Of a stretch of 64,000 bases of DNA, positions 21,222 to 31,396 are shown piece after piece. Source of the stretch: Phoma sp. XZ068. Taxonomy: Eukaryota > Ascomycota > Dothideomycetes > Pleosporales > Didymellaceae. The notes under the pieces were generated by a model. It saw only the letters and a list, made by a program, of their open reading frames with translations, ran no database searches and was not told the DNA's origin. The stretch covers positions 1,178,001 through 1,242,000 of the forward strand of contig RBKR01000002.1 in NCBI GenBank assembly GCA_004835665.1, written 5' to 3'. Position 1 is the first letter of the stretch. The number at the start of each line of letters is the position of its first letter. The translations under genes and the position numbers were made by a program.

Positions 21222-24200
21222 AGAACTGTTTAAGCATATTAGAGGATATATTAACCCTAGGCTCCTATAAGTTCTCTTTAGAGGAAAAATTAGCCTATTT
21301 TATATAATAGAGCTAATTTCTATCCTTATCTTGCTTTTGTTTAAGTATTTTTTCTATCTCCTATATATTATTACTATAAGTACAAAGAGTGTCTAGAATT
21401 AGGGTTGCTAGGTATAGAAGTAGGCCTTTTAGGTTAAAAGGTTCTAATAATAACATATAGAAGACTAGATAAACGCTTTAGAGTCTAGGTAGGTCTACTT
21501 TAAACAATAATAGGCTAATCTAGGCTATTATATGCCCTAGGCCTACATACTTCTAATCTAGTTTGCGTTTTAGCCTAGTTAATTATATATATTAGTTTAA
21601 AACTATAACTTAGTTGCCTACTATAAATAGAATAGGTAACCTTAACTTATTCTAGTACGCCTGTTAATATACATTTGCTATAAGTATCTTCTTCTTATAT
21701 TTTTATTATAGTTCTAGAAGTTTAGTTGCAACCTACCTCCTAAGGGGTAATTTGCCCTAGCTAAGGGCTATACTAGGCTAGTCTACCCCCTTAGGGTCTA
21801 AACTATAGTTTGCCTAGAAGAGTATAGTCTTAATAGTTAAGTATACACTATTATTATATATAAACTCTGCTACTAAAATCTATAGGGCCTAATTATCCTG
21901 TTCTAACAAATAGTAGTATTAAAGATATTATTCTAAGGTCTAGTTCTACCTTTCTATCTATCTATCTATCTATAGGTAATAGGCAGACATAAGAACTCTC
22001 TTAGAGTTTAGATAATATTAAAAGGTGTCCTAGTATTTTATGTTTATTAGCAGGCCCTAGTTAGAAATAATTTATTTAGAGGCTTTGTGCAATTAGATTA
22101 TCTCCCTTATCTAGGACTATGCTAGGTTAACTCTGTCCTAATTACCCCTAGCTAGGATATAATAGGCTATTTTAGTTAATTAGCACACTACTACTAACAC
22201 TATATTATATACTACACTACTTATCTTACTAGAGGGAAGTTCTATAATAAAGTCTATTATAACTTCCTTCTATAGTCTGTTAGGTAGTAGGAGTAATACT
22301 AGCAGCCTATATAGTTTATACCTTACTAGTGTTAACCTTCTATAGGGTATACACTCTCTACAGTACTAAGCTACGTCCTCTCTTATACTCTTCTATATAT
22401 ATTAGCACTAGAGTTTCTCTAATATCCTTCTTATACTAAAATATCCTGCTATTAGGTTATTATAGCATTTATAAAGGGCTTCTACTCTTTCCTATAGTAT
22501 TACTAGCTCCTTAACGCCTAACTAGGATATAGCAGAGCGTTCTAGGTTGTTATAGGCTGTTTTAGGCCCTATAGCGCTAGTATCTATCTTAGTATCTGTT
22601 TCTATATTAGACTTCTCTTCTATAGTCCTAGGTTCTCTTAGAGATTGCTTATTAGCCTTCTAGAATTTCTAAAGAGCTATACTTGTCTCCTCTAGTAAGG
22701 TATATATTACCTTTAACTATATTATTATAGCAGCTACTAAAGTGCTTAAGTCTCTTTTCCTATTTAAGAGGTCCTTTATTAGTTATATAAATACCTAATT
22801 ATACTTTTAAGAGGGCTTTTACACCTTACTTATTGTTGAAGTCGTACTAAGCAAAGCTCGTGTACTCGTTCTAGTTGGTTCTCGGGGATGAATACGTTTA
22901 CAAGTGGCTCGTCGGGGAGGGGGGTATAGTTGCCTAGTGAAACACCGTGACAGCTATGGGTAACAATGAGGAGTATAGATATGATCTATCTGTCTCGAGA
23001 GTTGGGTTGAGATTCCAATAACAAAGTGGATTGATCAGGTTGAACACGAACCATAAGGGTTGTGTTCCTACGTACTATATACTAAAGGGATATGCAAGTG
23101 TCCTACGATGTCTCATGGTTTCTCACAATGTCCCATGGGGGGCCTTGTAGGAATTCGTGGTACTTCGTGGGAATCGTGGGACGTCACGTGATGTTGCCCA
23201 TGGTGTCCCACGGTCTTGGCCTGGGCCTGTTGTAGGATTTCGTGAGACACACGTGACCCTGAGGTCTAGCGTGTCGGCGATCCGGCGTGTGTCATTGGTG
23301 ATAAAACCAACACCCCGCGTTCGCTGGTCCAGGATCGTAACACTTATATAATTAGGTCTCCTTAATAGCCTATCTACTAGGTTTATTTTTCTAGGTTAGT
23401 AGGTTAAAGTAAAATTATACTAGCTTAGTACTAAATATAACTAAACCTACTAGTAGTTTAACACCTTAGTCTCTATAAACTATTTTAGGTTTATATAGTC
23501 TATAAGAATTTTAAAATAGATCCCCTAGAGGTAATATTGCTAGTACTTTATACTCTTTATAATTGCTAGTAATTCCTAATTATATATATTGTAGTTATAC
23601 TCTACTTAGATAAGCTTGTATAAGTAGAAGCCTATTAGCCTTTATTAGCTTACTTTGCCCTATTCTAGGCTGTATTAGCTTAGTATACCTAAGATTACTC
23701 TACCTAAAGTATTAACTTCTAGTCTAGTTTGTTTTCCTTTTTTAAAGTAAGTAAGAATTAGGACTATTAAGAAGGCGTCCTTTAGCTGCTTAAAGGCTTT
23801 CTTTGCTGCCTCTAGCAAGTATAGCAGCTAGCTTTCCTCCCTTTTTATAGCTAGCCTAGCCTAGGCCTAACCTAGGTCCTTTCTTATTAATATTATAAGT
23901 AGGAGTACTATACAGCTAAATTCTTTAATAAAGCATTAATAATAGTTTATAAATCCTATAAAAACGCGTATATTATATACTATAGCTAGTAATAGCTAAT
24001 CTTAGATTGTTTTAGCCCTTTCTAGGTTAATACTAACCCCTTGTAGGGATACTACGTATCTAAGGTACTCTATATACTGTATATACTATTTATACTTTAA
24101 TAGTTTTATATATAGCTTATATTACTATAATTATTCTAGAATTTCTTAAATATAGGCAATATGCTCCTCTTCTATATTTAAGAATATTAGGATATTATCT

Positions 24201-26600
24201 AAGTATATAATACAAGTAACATCTACTAGTCCTACTAAGGCCTTGTTTATATATACCTAGAACTAGGTAGGTGTATTTGTTAGGCCAAAGGGCATAATAG
24301 TGTACTTAAAATAACTATATCTAGTCTAGAATATAGTCTTCTATTTATCTCCTTCCTTTATTTAGATCTAGTAATAGGTATCCCTAATATCTAACTTAGT
24401 AAATACCTTTGCCTTTAAAAGGTAATCTAGAGACTTAGAGATTAGGGGTAGCAGGTACTAATTTTTTATAGTTATCTTGTTAAGGCCTCTAAAGTCTATA
24501 TAAAGGCATAAACTACTATCCTTTTTCTTTATAAATAATATTAGGGCCCTAGCAGAGGATCTTAAGCGTTAAATCTAACCTCTTACTATATAGTTAACTA
24601 GGTATTTCTGCAACACTACTAACTCTACCTCTAACAGACTATATAAAGGCTAATACAGGGGTGTAGTTCCTTTAGCTAAATTAATTACTAAATTATTTAA
24701 GCTATAGTTAGGTAAACACTATATATTATCTTCTAATGCAACATCTACAAAATTAGTATAGTATATAGGCATTTTATCTATATTAGGTTAATCTAGCCTG
24801 TTCTAGCCTATAAAGGCTACAAGGCAGGCATATATATCTATCTAGGGGTTATGCATAGTATAATTAAACTCTTCTACATCTTCTAATGCTATCTTAGAGA
24901 ATTTAGCTATACTCTTAACCTTTGTCCCCCTAAAGAGTATACACTAAGTAGTATAATTAATCTTAGGCTAATATATATTAATCTAAGGCAGGCCTAAATA
25001 TATTTAGTACCTTCTAAGGTTAGTAACTATAAATAGTATATTACCTGCCTCCTTATAGCCTTATAAGTTAACTACAGTTATTCTTACTATTATAGTGCTG
25101 TATATTAGTATTATAGACCTATCTACCCCCTCTGCAAGGAATTTAGGTAGAGGATCTATATAGAGATTTTACTTCTTTACTATAATTGCAGAAAGTAAAT
25201 TAAGCTAGGAGCCCCTATCTACTAAGGCCTCTATTAGTCTAGAAGATTCTATAGTTACTTCTACTATAAGTAGCTATACTAGCTAAGGGTATAATGCTAT
25301 ACAAAGGGTGCTAAGATCTCTACTCTCCTGTATATAAGAGATATAGGCAAGAAGGAGCAGATCTAATTCTTCTACCTCTTGCCTTTTTTTAAGTCCCCCC
25401 CTTCTTTAGGTTTTATAGACTTATTAGAGTTTAGACACTTTAGTCTAATATGTCCTACCTCCCTACACCTGTAACAGGTTACTATAGAGTAGTCTGCCCT
25501 TAGCTTTAACCCCTTAGGCCTCTTTAGGCTACTATAGTTAGGACTACCCTCTTTCTTACGCTTTATAGCCTCTTTAGACCCCTTTATATCTTTTAAGTTG
25601 CCTTTCTACTTCCCTAACTCCTTAGGAGGTTTTTCTTCCTTTAAGCTCTTAGGACAGCCCCTCTATTAATAAATTATATTAGCAACCTCTTCTACCTAGC
25701 TAAGTGTTATACAACGCTCCTCTAGGTATATAAATAGCTGCCTTTATATCTCTTTAGGCAATGTATAGATATATCTAATTACTTAGAGGTTTGCTCTATA
25801 TATATTACCTAGTTCTTCCTAGTAAGGCCTTATATAATCTAGCAAATCTGTAGGACTGCTATAAGGAAGCATTTTAGCACAACTTAAGGCCTTATATACT
25901 TTTTATCTCCTTTCTAAGATAGTGCCTAGGGAGCCTAGTATTATAGCTTTTATAGCTTCTTAGGTTAGTTTCTACAAGGGATTCGCATAAAGTTAGTTAG
26001 TATAGTACACTAACTATAAGGTCTTTATAGTCTCTAACAGGTACTATATACTAAAATTAACCTTTTATATCTCCTGTAGGAAGTTAGTAGGCAGTCTATT
26101 AAAAAACTGCTTGCAATCTTGCTTCTAGCAGTTATATACTATACGTGTCTACTTAGTAAATATATATAGTAGCTTAGAGTAAGGTAAACCTAAAGTTAGG
26201 ACTACAGGAACTGCTGTAGCTAACTAAGCTCTACTAGGAATAGCTTGCAGGGTATTAATATCTCTAGTAAGGTATCTAGCCTTTGTTTCCTTAAGGTAAG
26301 CCACTTGTTATATCTTTGTAGCCCTCTTATACTAAGCTTCTAACTCTTACAGCTCTTAGTCTACACTGTCTACTACTAGGGTATTCTAGGCCTCTACAGG
26401 CTGCTGTAACCTGTTAGAGGGTCTGCTAGCTTGTACTAGCGAGCCTTGTGCCTTATTTATTATATTTAAAGAGATAATAGGTTAATTGTCCCTTAGCATT
26501 GTGTCCTAAGTTCCTGCTGTCCTTGACGTAGAGGACTCCCCTATTGCTATAGGAAAGGAGGCTTCTAGTAGTTCTAGAGTAAGTTCCTCTGCAATAGGGC
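21222..26600 (-). pseudogene. gag-pol region of the chromovirus, RIP-inactivated
   Basis: On the minus strand I read, in order: a Gag CCHC zinc knuckle, CYRCREVGHIRLKC, intact at 25435-25476; a protease-like ALVDRGS near 25210-25235; reverse transcriptase with MPFGLTNTPT near 24265-24296 and YLDNILIF at 24182-24205, where the catalytic YLDD has become YLDN by a G-to-A change; an integrase start IDFIIELPSS near 22229-22258; the integrase C-terminal motif VFYMLLLEPF near 21436-21465; and a chromodomain EIEKILKQKQ..LYYIK..SKENL.EPRVN at about 21222-21362. Numerous TAG/TAA codons occupy Gln and Trp positions. The exact 5' end of gag is not determinable. No functional product can be made. Confidence 0.85.
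22834..23342. mobile_element. Solo LTR (509 bp) with 5-bp target duplication, younger than the RIP
   Basis: It begins TGTTGAAGTC and ends ATCGTAACA, with short inverted ends TGTTG/TAACA, and is flanked by CTTAT at 22829-22833 and again at 23343-23347. It has near-normal base composition (CCCATGGGGGG, GTCCCACGG), in sharp contrast to the TA-rich retrotransposon around it, so it inserted after the RIP or escaped it. It has no coding capacity and no second copy in the window, so it is best read as a solo LTR left by recombination. The parent family is unknown. Confidence 0.88.
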
Positions 26601-26661
26601 TTAATTAGTTACTTATTCTATAATACTACAATCTACTCCCTAGTAAAGAGAGCAAACAGAA

Positions 26662-26894
26662 TGTTAGGCTTAATAGCTAGGGGCACTAGGGAGAGAAGTA
26701 TTGATACGAGTAGGCAGGACTACAATAGTCCTAAATAAGGTTAATTAACAGTAGACTGTTTGCTACCTTGTAGCAAACAGCTAAGCTGGGCTCTATATAC
26801 TCTGGTTACCCCGCACGGAGGTAACTCTGGTGACTACGCCCTACCCGAGCGTAGTAATACGAGTATTCAACTCCTATAAGCCATGTGTCTGACA
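26662..26894 (-). repeat. LTR at 26.7 kb (upstream LTR with respect to pol)
   Basis: This is the 233-bp partner of 19055-19287. It begins TGTTAG and ends CTGACA, and is followed by the target duplication ATAAC. It is visibly less RIP-mutated than its partner (it keeps CCCGCACGG and GCCCTACCCGAGCG). Confidence 0.93.
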
Positions 26895-27091
26895 ATAACT
26901 GCGCAGGATTATAAAACTTATTAGTGCCTACGCGTTAAAGTTAAGCGTATAACACTATGTTTTTTAGCTATCTTTGTATAGGAGAGTTCTTTGCTAGGCT
27001 CTAGAGTATTAATCTCTGCAAGCGCGTTATTAATTAGAGTCATGGGGTGTGTGTAGTGTTGTTGTGAAGTTGACGCGTTTTTTGGTTACCT

Positions 27092-27131
27092 GCGCGTTTG
27101 GTGTTGGTGCGCATTTGGTGCACGGACACGG
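27092..27131 (-). repeat. Right terminal inverted repeat of the Fot1-type element
   Basis: This is the exact reverse complement of 17184-17223. It is followed by TA at 27132-27133. Confidence 0.95.
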
Positions 27132-27133
27132 TA

Positions 27134-27509
27134 CGCATGGACGAGGCCTTGTGAGGATTTAGGCGCCCATGGACAAAACTGAACTAGCTCCAATGATTCA
27201 TTTAATTATGAGATTCAAAGTGAGTACCTCCTTCAGCCACCCTTGTTTCCAAAGTTCTGCCCCGCGATGCATCGCGGAGCTAACCGACTATGACACATTG
27301 CGCTAATCTAATCAATACAAGCGTCGAGTTCGCTTCGTATTCTGTGACAAAACATCGTCTGGGATCACATGATTGTGTACGGTCCTATGACACCAGACGG
27401 GATTGCAGCGCGAACCGCGCGCCCAGCAAGGCAACTGAGGCAAACCTAGCGTCTAAAGGAACACGCAAACAAACGCCTTCAACCAGACTAGCAGCGCTTA
27501 TCGGATGGC
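27134..27509. other. Spacer beyond the transposon
   Basis: Base composition returns to normal immediately outside the right inverted repeat. The stretch contains the palindromic CCGCGATGCATCGCGG at about 27263. No gene is called. Confidence 0.4.
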
Positions 27510-28054
27510 GGCGCTTATCAATCGGTAGTGCAGTTTCTCTCCCTTACCAAGTGTCTAGAACATACCTGATTAAGCTCAAGTCCCTTGAATGCTCATCTGA
27601 TATATTCGCGCTACTACGAAATGCATGAGATTGCAATTGGTGATCTTGAGGTACGGCTTAAGACAATCCACGAAAAGCCCCAATCGACGGAAAGCCTCGA
27701 TCTCTAGTGGACCACACAACTTCGAGCTCAGTAGAGTCGGGACTTCAAAACATAGAGGACGCAGCTTCCGAAAAATATCAAGACGTCATTGTAAGCATTG
27801 TCAGTCATCTCCAAGATCGCCTACACTTATTTGTTCTTGAGAATTCTGAAGATGACCTGAAGAGAAGGCGCCTGCTTAAAGACCTTGATGCTTCCAAGCC
27901 TTGCATAGAAATCTGCACGGTGGCAGGCGAAGCACTCTGTTCAGAGCCTGGCGACAGTCAGTGTGTCTTTGTAGACACCCTAGCAGGTTTGTTCGATGTT
28001 AAAACAACCAATTCTTACGAATGCCTTTGCACAACTGTTCAGGCCAAATTCTGA
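27510..28054 (+). pseudogene. Decayed second copy of a PigL_N-type gene
   Basis: Pieces in different frames match the intact protein at 15.7-17 kb in the same order. YYEMHEIAIGDLEVRLKTIHEK (about 27595-27665) corresponds to DYNEMIQNTVHDLNVHLQRVDDK. Farther on, SHLQDRLHLFVLENSEDDLKR, RLLKDLDASKPCIEICTVAGEAL and DTLAGLFDVK (27800-28010) correspond to the RLESLVVENNPDDHKER, RLLSDISASKQCLEICKVASEV and TLADLFDVK blocks. Frameshifts and stops separate the pieces. The N-terminal PigL_N domain is missing or unrecognisable. The copy lies on the opposite strand to the intact gene, on the far side of the nested transposon. Decay is by mixed changes, not clear RIP. Confidence 0.7.
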
Positions 28055-30345
28055 GCAAAACCCCAAAGCTTTAGCAAGATAAAGGTTACTGCATGGGAAG
28101 ACTACAAACTTGGAAGCACAAACGCCGGATAACTTGTTAAATATTTCGAGTCTGTGCAAGCATAATTGTTTCGCGCTTTTTAAACGCGATCACTCAAGCT
28201 TTAAGCAATCGCAAATTGGGCTTAAAGGATCCACAGTCCTGGATGTCACTGGACGTGAGCAAATCCAGGCTAAGCTACACGAAAAGGAGGTATCAATCAT
28301 ATATCAGTCATATCTAATAACGAAGACATTGTATCCAGAGCACCAAGGTCTAGGACAAAACTGGACCTCCTTGCGAAAAGTATATCGCTAAGTACTTCGC
28401 TGAGCTAGATGATCTGCGTGAGTGCCTTGTAGATGTACATAGTATCCTAGAATTTGTTAGTAAGTACTAAAGAGTTCTCATATTATACCCTTTTTGAGCT
28501 AAAAGCAAAGGTGTAGAGAGCTCTAAACAAGGATGTGGTGAAGGTTATAGAGAACCCCGCAGATCAACAATCCATTGCACTAGACATTATGGCTTACACA
28601 GTGCCAGAAGATAGAAGGATCAGAACGTGGTATCGTGGGTTACCGTCCCGACCCCTAATCAAATAATCTCTGGCAGAGCTGGCAAGGAATCCTTTCAGAA
28701 CGCTAGATCCTACCTCTATCACGACGGAAACTTTAAAGAGGGCCGGAGAAGGATACATCTCAAGACACTTGTGTTGACGATTGTTAGAAAAACACGTAAC
28801 TTTCTTCAGAAAAGCGCTCCGTTGCAGACCCTGCTTTTACAGCTTAGGCTACTATCCCTTCTATTTTCGCTTAAAGAAAACATCAAGACTACGCTACGAC
28901 ATGAGATCCGCATCTCAAAAGACAAGGATAGATTATTTCTTGATATATATATGAAATACGCTGAACTGTTACGACACAACTCGTCGTGACTAGTGGTCTT
29001 TGTAACCATGTGTGCGTGATCTAGTATCAGGCCAGTCACGACTGGACTGGATAACAAGTGGTTAATTGTCTCTCTTGTAATTACGCTGACGATTGAAGTT
29101 CTGTAGTAAATTAATAGATACTTTAGTGTCACCTCAAGAGGATAAGATGATAGAGCAAGTCCTACTTCTAATAAGCGAGCGCCCTTGGAAGTGTTATTGC
29201 TGCAGACTACGACCCTACCAAATGAATTAGGCCACGGCTTGTTAGTTTATATGCAACACTCTGTGCGAAAGCTTTTCAATCACAAGAACAAGAGCCTGTA
29301 TTTGCAGGTCGTCGGACAGCACCTTACAGAATAGTAAAATGACTCTTGTTATTTATTGTACATCTGCAATGTAGTGGTTGAATTAGTAAAGGTCGCTTAT
29401 ATACCTAACTCATTTACAAATCCGATATTGTCAAATAGTGTTCCCAAGAAAAATCTAAGAACAAATAAACGTACGCTTTGCCTACTAAAGCTTAGTACTA
29501 ATTCTTTTTCAGCGTACGGACATTGAGCTAGCAGTTCTTTTAATTTAGCGTTTTGCACATTGCATTTAACAAGACCTATAACACCAAGTCATCAACGCGC
29601 AAGCATTGACAAACAAGTCACTCAAGGGAAAGATCAAACTTCGTCAATAGTCGACAGCACTCTACACAACTTCAACATACAACTATAGGATATTGAAAAC
29701 AAGGCTTCCCGTTCGCTCAGCCCTGTTCACGCAACGTACTGGCGGATTAGTGGTTAGTATAGTGGCCACTAACAACTCCCTCTCCTTTTACTACTCTACT
29801 ACAGTGTTCGTTTTTTGTTACTGTACCGTATTCTTTTTTAAATACGACTTCAGGAACAACACCGAGCACTGCCACATTCCTAGCGCTTGCGTAGGCTTAT
29901 AAGTTTGCTTAAGATCTTGTTAGTGAAAGCGCTGCCAATTTAGCTGGTTAATATTTTGTAGTACTGTCCTATTTTCAGGCCCACTTCTCTAATTCAGCAA
30001 GGCTGGCTGTTAAGCTATCTATGCGGCCGGCTGCCACAAAGAGGCCAGCTTTTGTAAAGACACTAGCCGCTATAAAAGGCTAGCAACGCGTTACGGGCTA
30101 GCTGCCTAGGAGAAATGGAGGGTCTTGACCAGCTTTTGGGCCAGTCTCGCATCAGCTGGAGACTACTGCTAGTACCGGGGTTTTAGCTGGCAGGTTGCAT
30201 GCATGTTAATCTAGATTCTCTCTGCAATGTACTATAATGCAGCAACATGAACAGCAGCACAGTAGATTGAGACCGTTCCACGTTATTTCTTATGCTCCCT
30301 TGGTATCAGAACACACTTAACCTGCATTTATACAGTATTACTTGT
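28055..30345. other. Gene-poor spacer with coding relics
   Basis: 28110-28391 (93 residues), 28480-28640 (a frame reading KDVVKVIENPADQQSIALDIMA) and 28627-28989 (120 residues) look like scraps of old coding sequence but match nothing I recognise. 29991-30200 is GC-richer and full of short inverted GCTGGCT/AGCCAGC and GGCTAGC motifs. A tRNA A-box-like stretch near 29750 has no matching B-box. TTGGTATCAGAAC at about 30299 resembles an initiator-Met-tRNA primer-binding site. Confidence 0.35.
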
Positions 30346-30472
30346 TGTTAGCCCCAAGCATGACTGTAGGCCACCCTGTTGTACCATAGGCTACTTTGGT
30401 GCGCGGTTGCCTATATATATACACTTCAGCTCTGTTATTCGCTGCTTAGTGCGATTAGTCTATAGGCTAACA
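30346..30472. repeat. Short LTR-like element with inverted TGTTAGCC/GGCTAACA ends
   Basis: This 127-bp segment has perfect 8-bp inverted termini (TGTTAGCC at 30346 and GGCTAACA ending 30472). Inside is TATATATATACACTTCAGC, followed by TGTTATTCGC, an arrangement like an LTR promoter. No target duplication is visible (CTTGT against AAAAA), and there is no second copy in the window. It could be a small solo LTR or the end of a deleted element. Confidence 0.4.
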
Positions 30473-30796
30473 AAAAATTGTGTTCTGTAGCTGACAATGC
30501 CCGAGTATCTTCTGTTATAAACTGCCTCCCGTGTGGCACCTGCTATAGGGCCTGACATCTATGCCCTATGCATAAGTATACTAGGGCTTGATAAGATAAT
30601 ATTGGGTGCAGAGTAGAAGAAAATAGAAATGAATGAGTGACGTAAGAAGGGCGCAGTTGCAGCACAGCTATACTAGCACTTAGTAAGGGAGATCTTCATG
30701 GGAATTCCCCTGCAACCTACCTCGGTCTCTCTTATTCATGACTTGAATCATATACACAGACGAACTCACACTCCCGTCTATTCAGACGATCCAAGC

Positions 30797-31189
30797 ATGA
30801 CCATGCCACAAGCAACAGTAACCATCAACGGCGCTGAGGTATTCCGTACCTCAGTCTGGGAAGTAGTAGATGAAAACATCTACGTACGTCTCCTGCCCGA
30901 TTTCCAACCTATCTAACACCCCCGGTTCCCACCCGACTCCATAAACAGCTCCCACTTCATCCTCACATCCACGACAAACCATCGCCTATACAAAGACAAC
31001 GCCTCTCACTACACCGTAACCACCAACAAAATCGAGATTCAGGGCGCCACATAGTATTACCCGGAGCCCATCAAAAAAATATAGAGGATCAAGGGCTATA
31101 TGGCTTTCTATGAGACGAAGAGGGATGTCGATATTGAGAAGGAGGAGGGAAGTGGGGTCTTGGGAAGCGGTTGGTGGTTTCGAGGATGA
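30797..31189 (+). pseudogene. DUF427-family protein, three in-frame stops
   Basis: One continuous frame reads MTMPQATVTINGAEVFRTSVWEV, then NSSHFILTSTTNHRLYKDNASHYTVT, then YYPEPIKKI and RIKGYMAFYETKRDVDIE. This matches the DUF427 pattern of an N-terminal strand pair, a SxFxxTxTxHxxYKGxAxYYxV block, and a C-terminal AWYYPEP..AxxIKGYVAFY block. TAA or TAG codons interrupt it at about 30914, 31052 and 31082. The second sits where the family has Trp (TGG to TAG). No frameshift occurs, so decay is by point transitions, consistent with RIP of a duplicated gene. DUF427 proteins are small and of unclear function. Confidence 0.75.
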
Positions 31190-31396
31190 TGTTGGATGTG
31201 CGATCTATAAGAGGATTTTGGGTGGTGACTTTGAGAAGTTTGCATTTTTTTTCTGCGCGGAGAAGGTATGTATCTACAAGGTGCTTCGGTGCTACACTAC
31301 ACGCATTCATCTGTCCTTAGACATATAAAACAGCAGTTTTGATAGTCCCATGTACGAACAATATGAATGCTGACAATCACAGTTCTGCTCAGAATC

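Larger units (their letters stand above)
19055..26894 (-). mobile_element. Full-length chromovirus-type Ty3/gypsy LTR retrotransposon, RIP-inactivated
   Basis: The element is 7,840 bp, bounded by two direct 233-bp LTRs (19055-19287 and 26662-26894) and flanked by the 5-bp duplication ATAAC (19050-19054 and 26895-26899). The right LTR starts TGTTAG and ends CTGACA; the left has RIP-type TATTAG and CTAATA. The coding strand is minus, so 26.6 kb is the gag end. Order on that strand: zinc knuckle, protease, reverse transcriptase, RNase H region, integrase, chromodomain, which is the Ty3/gypsy order with a chromovirus tail. About 1.9 kb between the chromodomain and the downstream LTR holds an opposite-strand coding relic. 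Another element is inserted at 22834-23342. Confidence 0.93.
17330..27043 (-). pseudogene. Fot1/pogo transposase gene, split by insertion and RIP
   Basis: The start codon is at 27041-27043. The first part (27043 to 26895) encodes an N-terminal helix-turn-helix: NNALAEINTLEPSKELSYTKIAKKHSV then TLTRRH. The frame then jumps across the inserted retrotransposon and resumes at 19054 in the same phase with one copy of the 5-bp duplication removed, giving QNLNLxQKKQLILYITKLTE-like sequence. The DDE core lies at about 18279-18380 (ILDSYGLHTTPAFINYYYKN, then KILLAVFPPY), and a Lys/Ala-rich C-terminus runs to about 17330. In the family the core reads as D-G/S-H/Y-G-x-H-T-T. Most Gln codons have become TAA or TAG, so no full-length product is possible. 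Confidence 0.85.
17184..27131 (-). mobile_element. Fot1/pogo-type DNA transposon, disrupted by a nested retrotransposon and RIP
   Basis: Perfect 40-bp terminal inverted repeats (17184-17223 and 27092-27131, outer end CCGTGTCCGTGCACC) are flanked by TA dinucleotides at 17182-17183 and 27132-27133, the target duplication used by Tc1/mariner and Fot1/pogo elements. After removal of the inserted retrotransposon (19055-26894) and one 5-bp duplication, the element is about 2.1 kb, the usual Fot1 size. The interior is strongly TA-skewed, with coding sequence broken by TAG/TAA at former Gln codons. The inverted repeats themselves remain GC-rich and identical. The element is inserted in the 5' region of the PigL_N gene. 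Confidence 0.92.

Noticed and set aside
22541..22575. Palindromic GGCTGTT strings considered as a CRISPR-like or regulatory array
   Set aside because: Units are irregularly spaced, degenerate and lie inside a eukaryotic retrotransposon. No regular spacers exist.
23157..23351. A 64-residue plus-strand frame within the TA-rich block
   Set aside because: It lies inside the solo LTR and runs into its flank. Its openness reflects the higher GC of the insert, not coding constraint.
29740..29775. A tRNA-like A-box (TAGTGGTTAGTATAGTGG)
   Set aside because: No B-box (GGTTCGANTCC) at the right distance and no acceptor stem pairing; at most a remnant of a tRNA-derived element.
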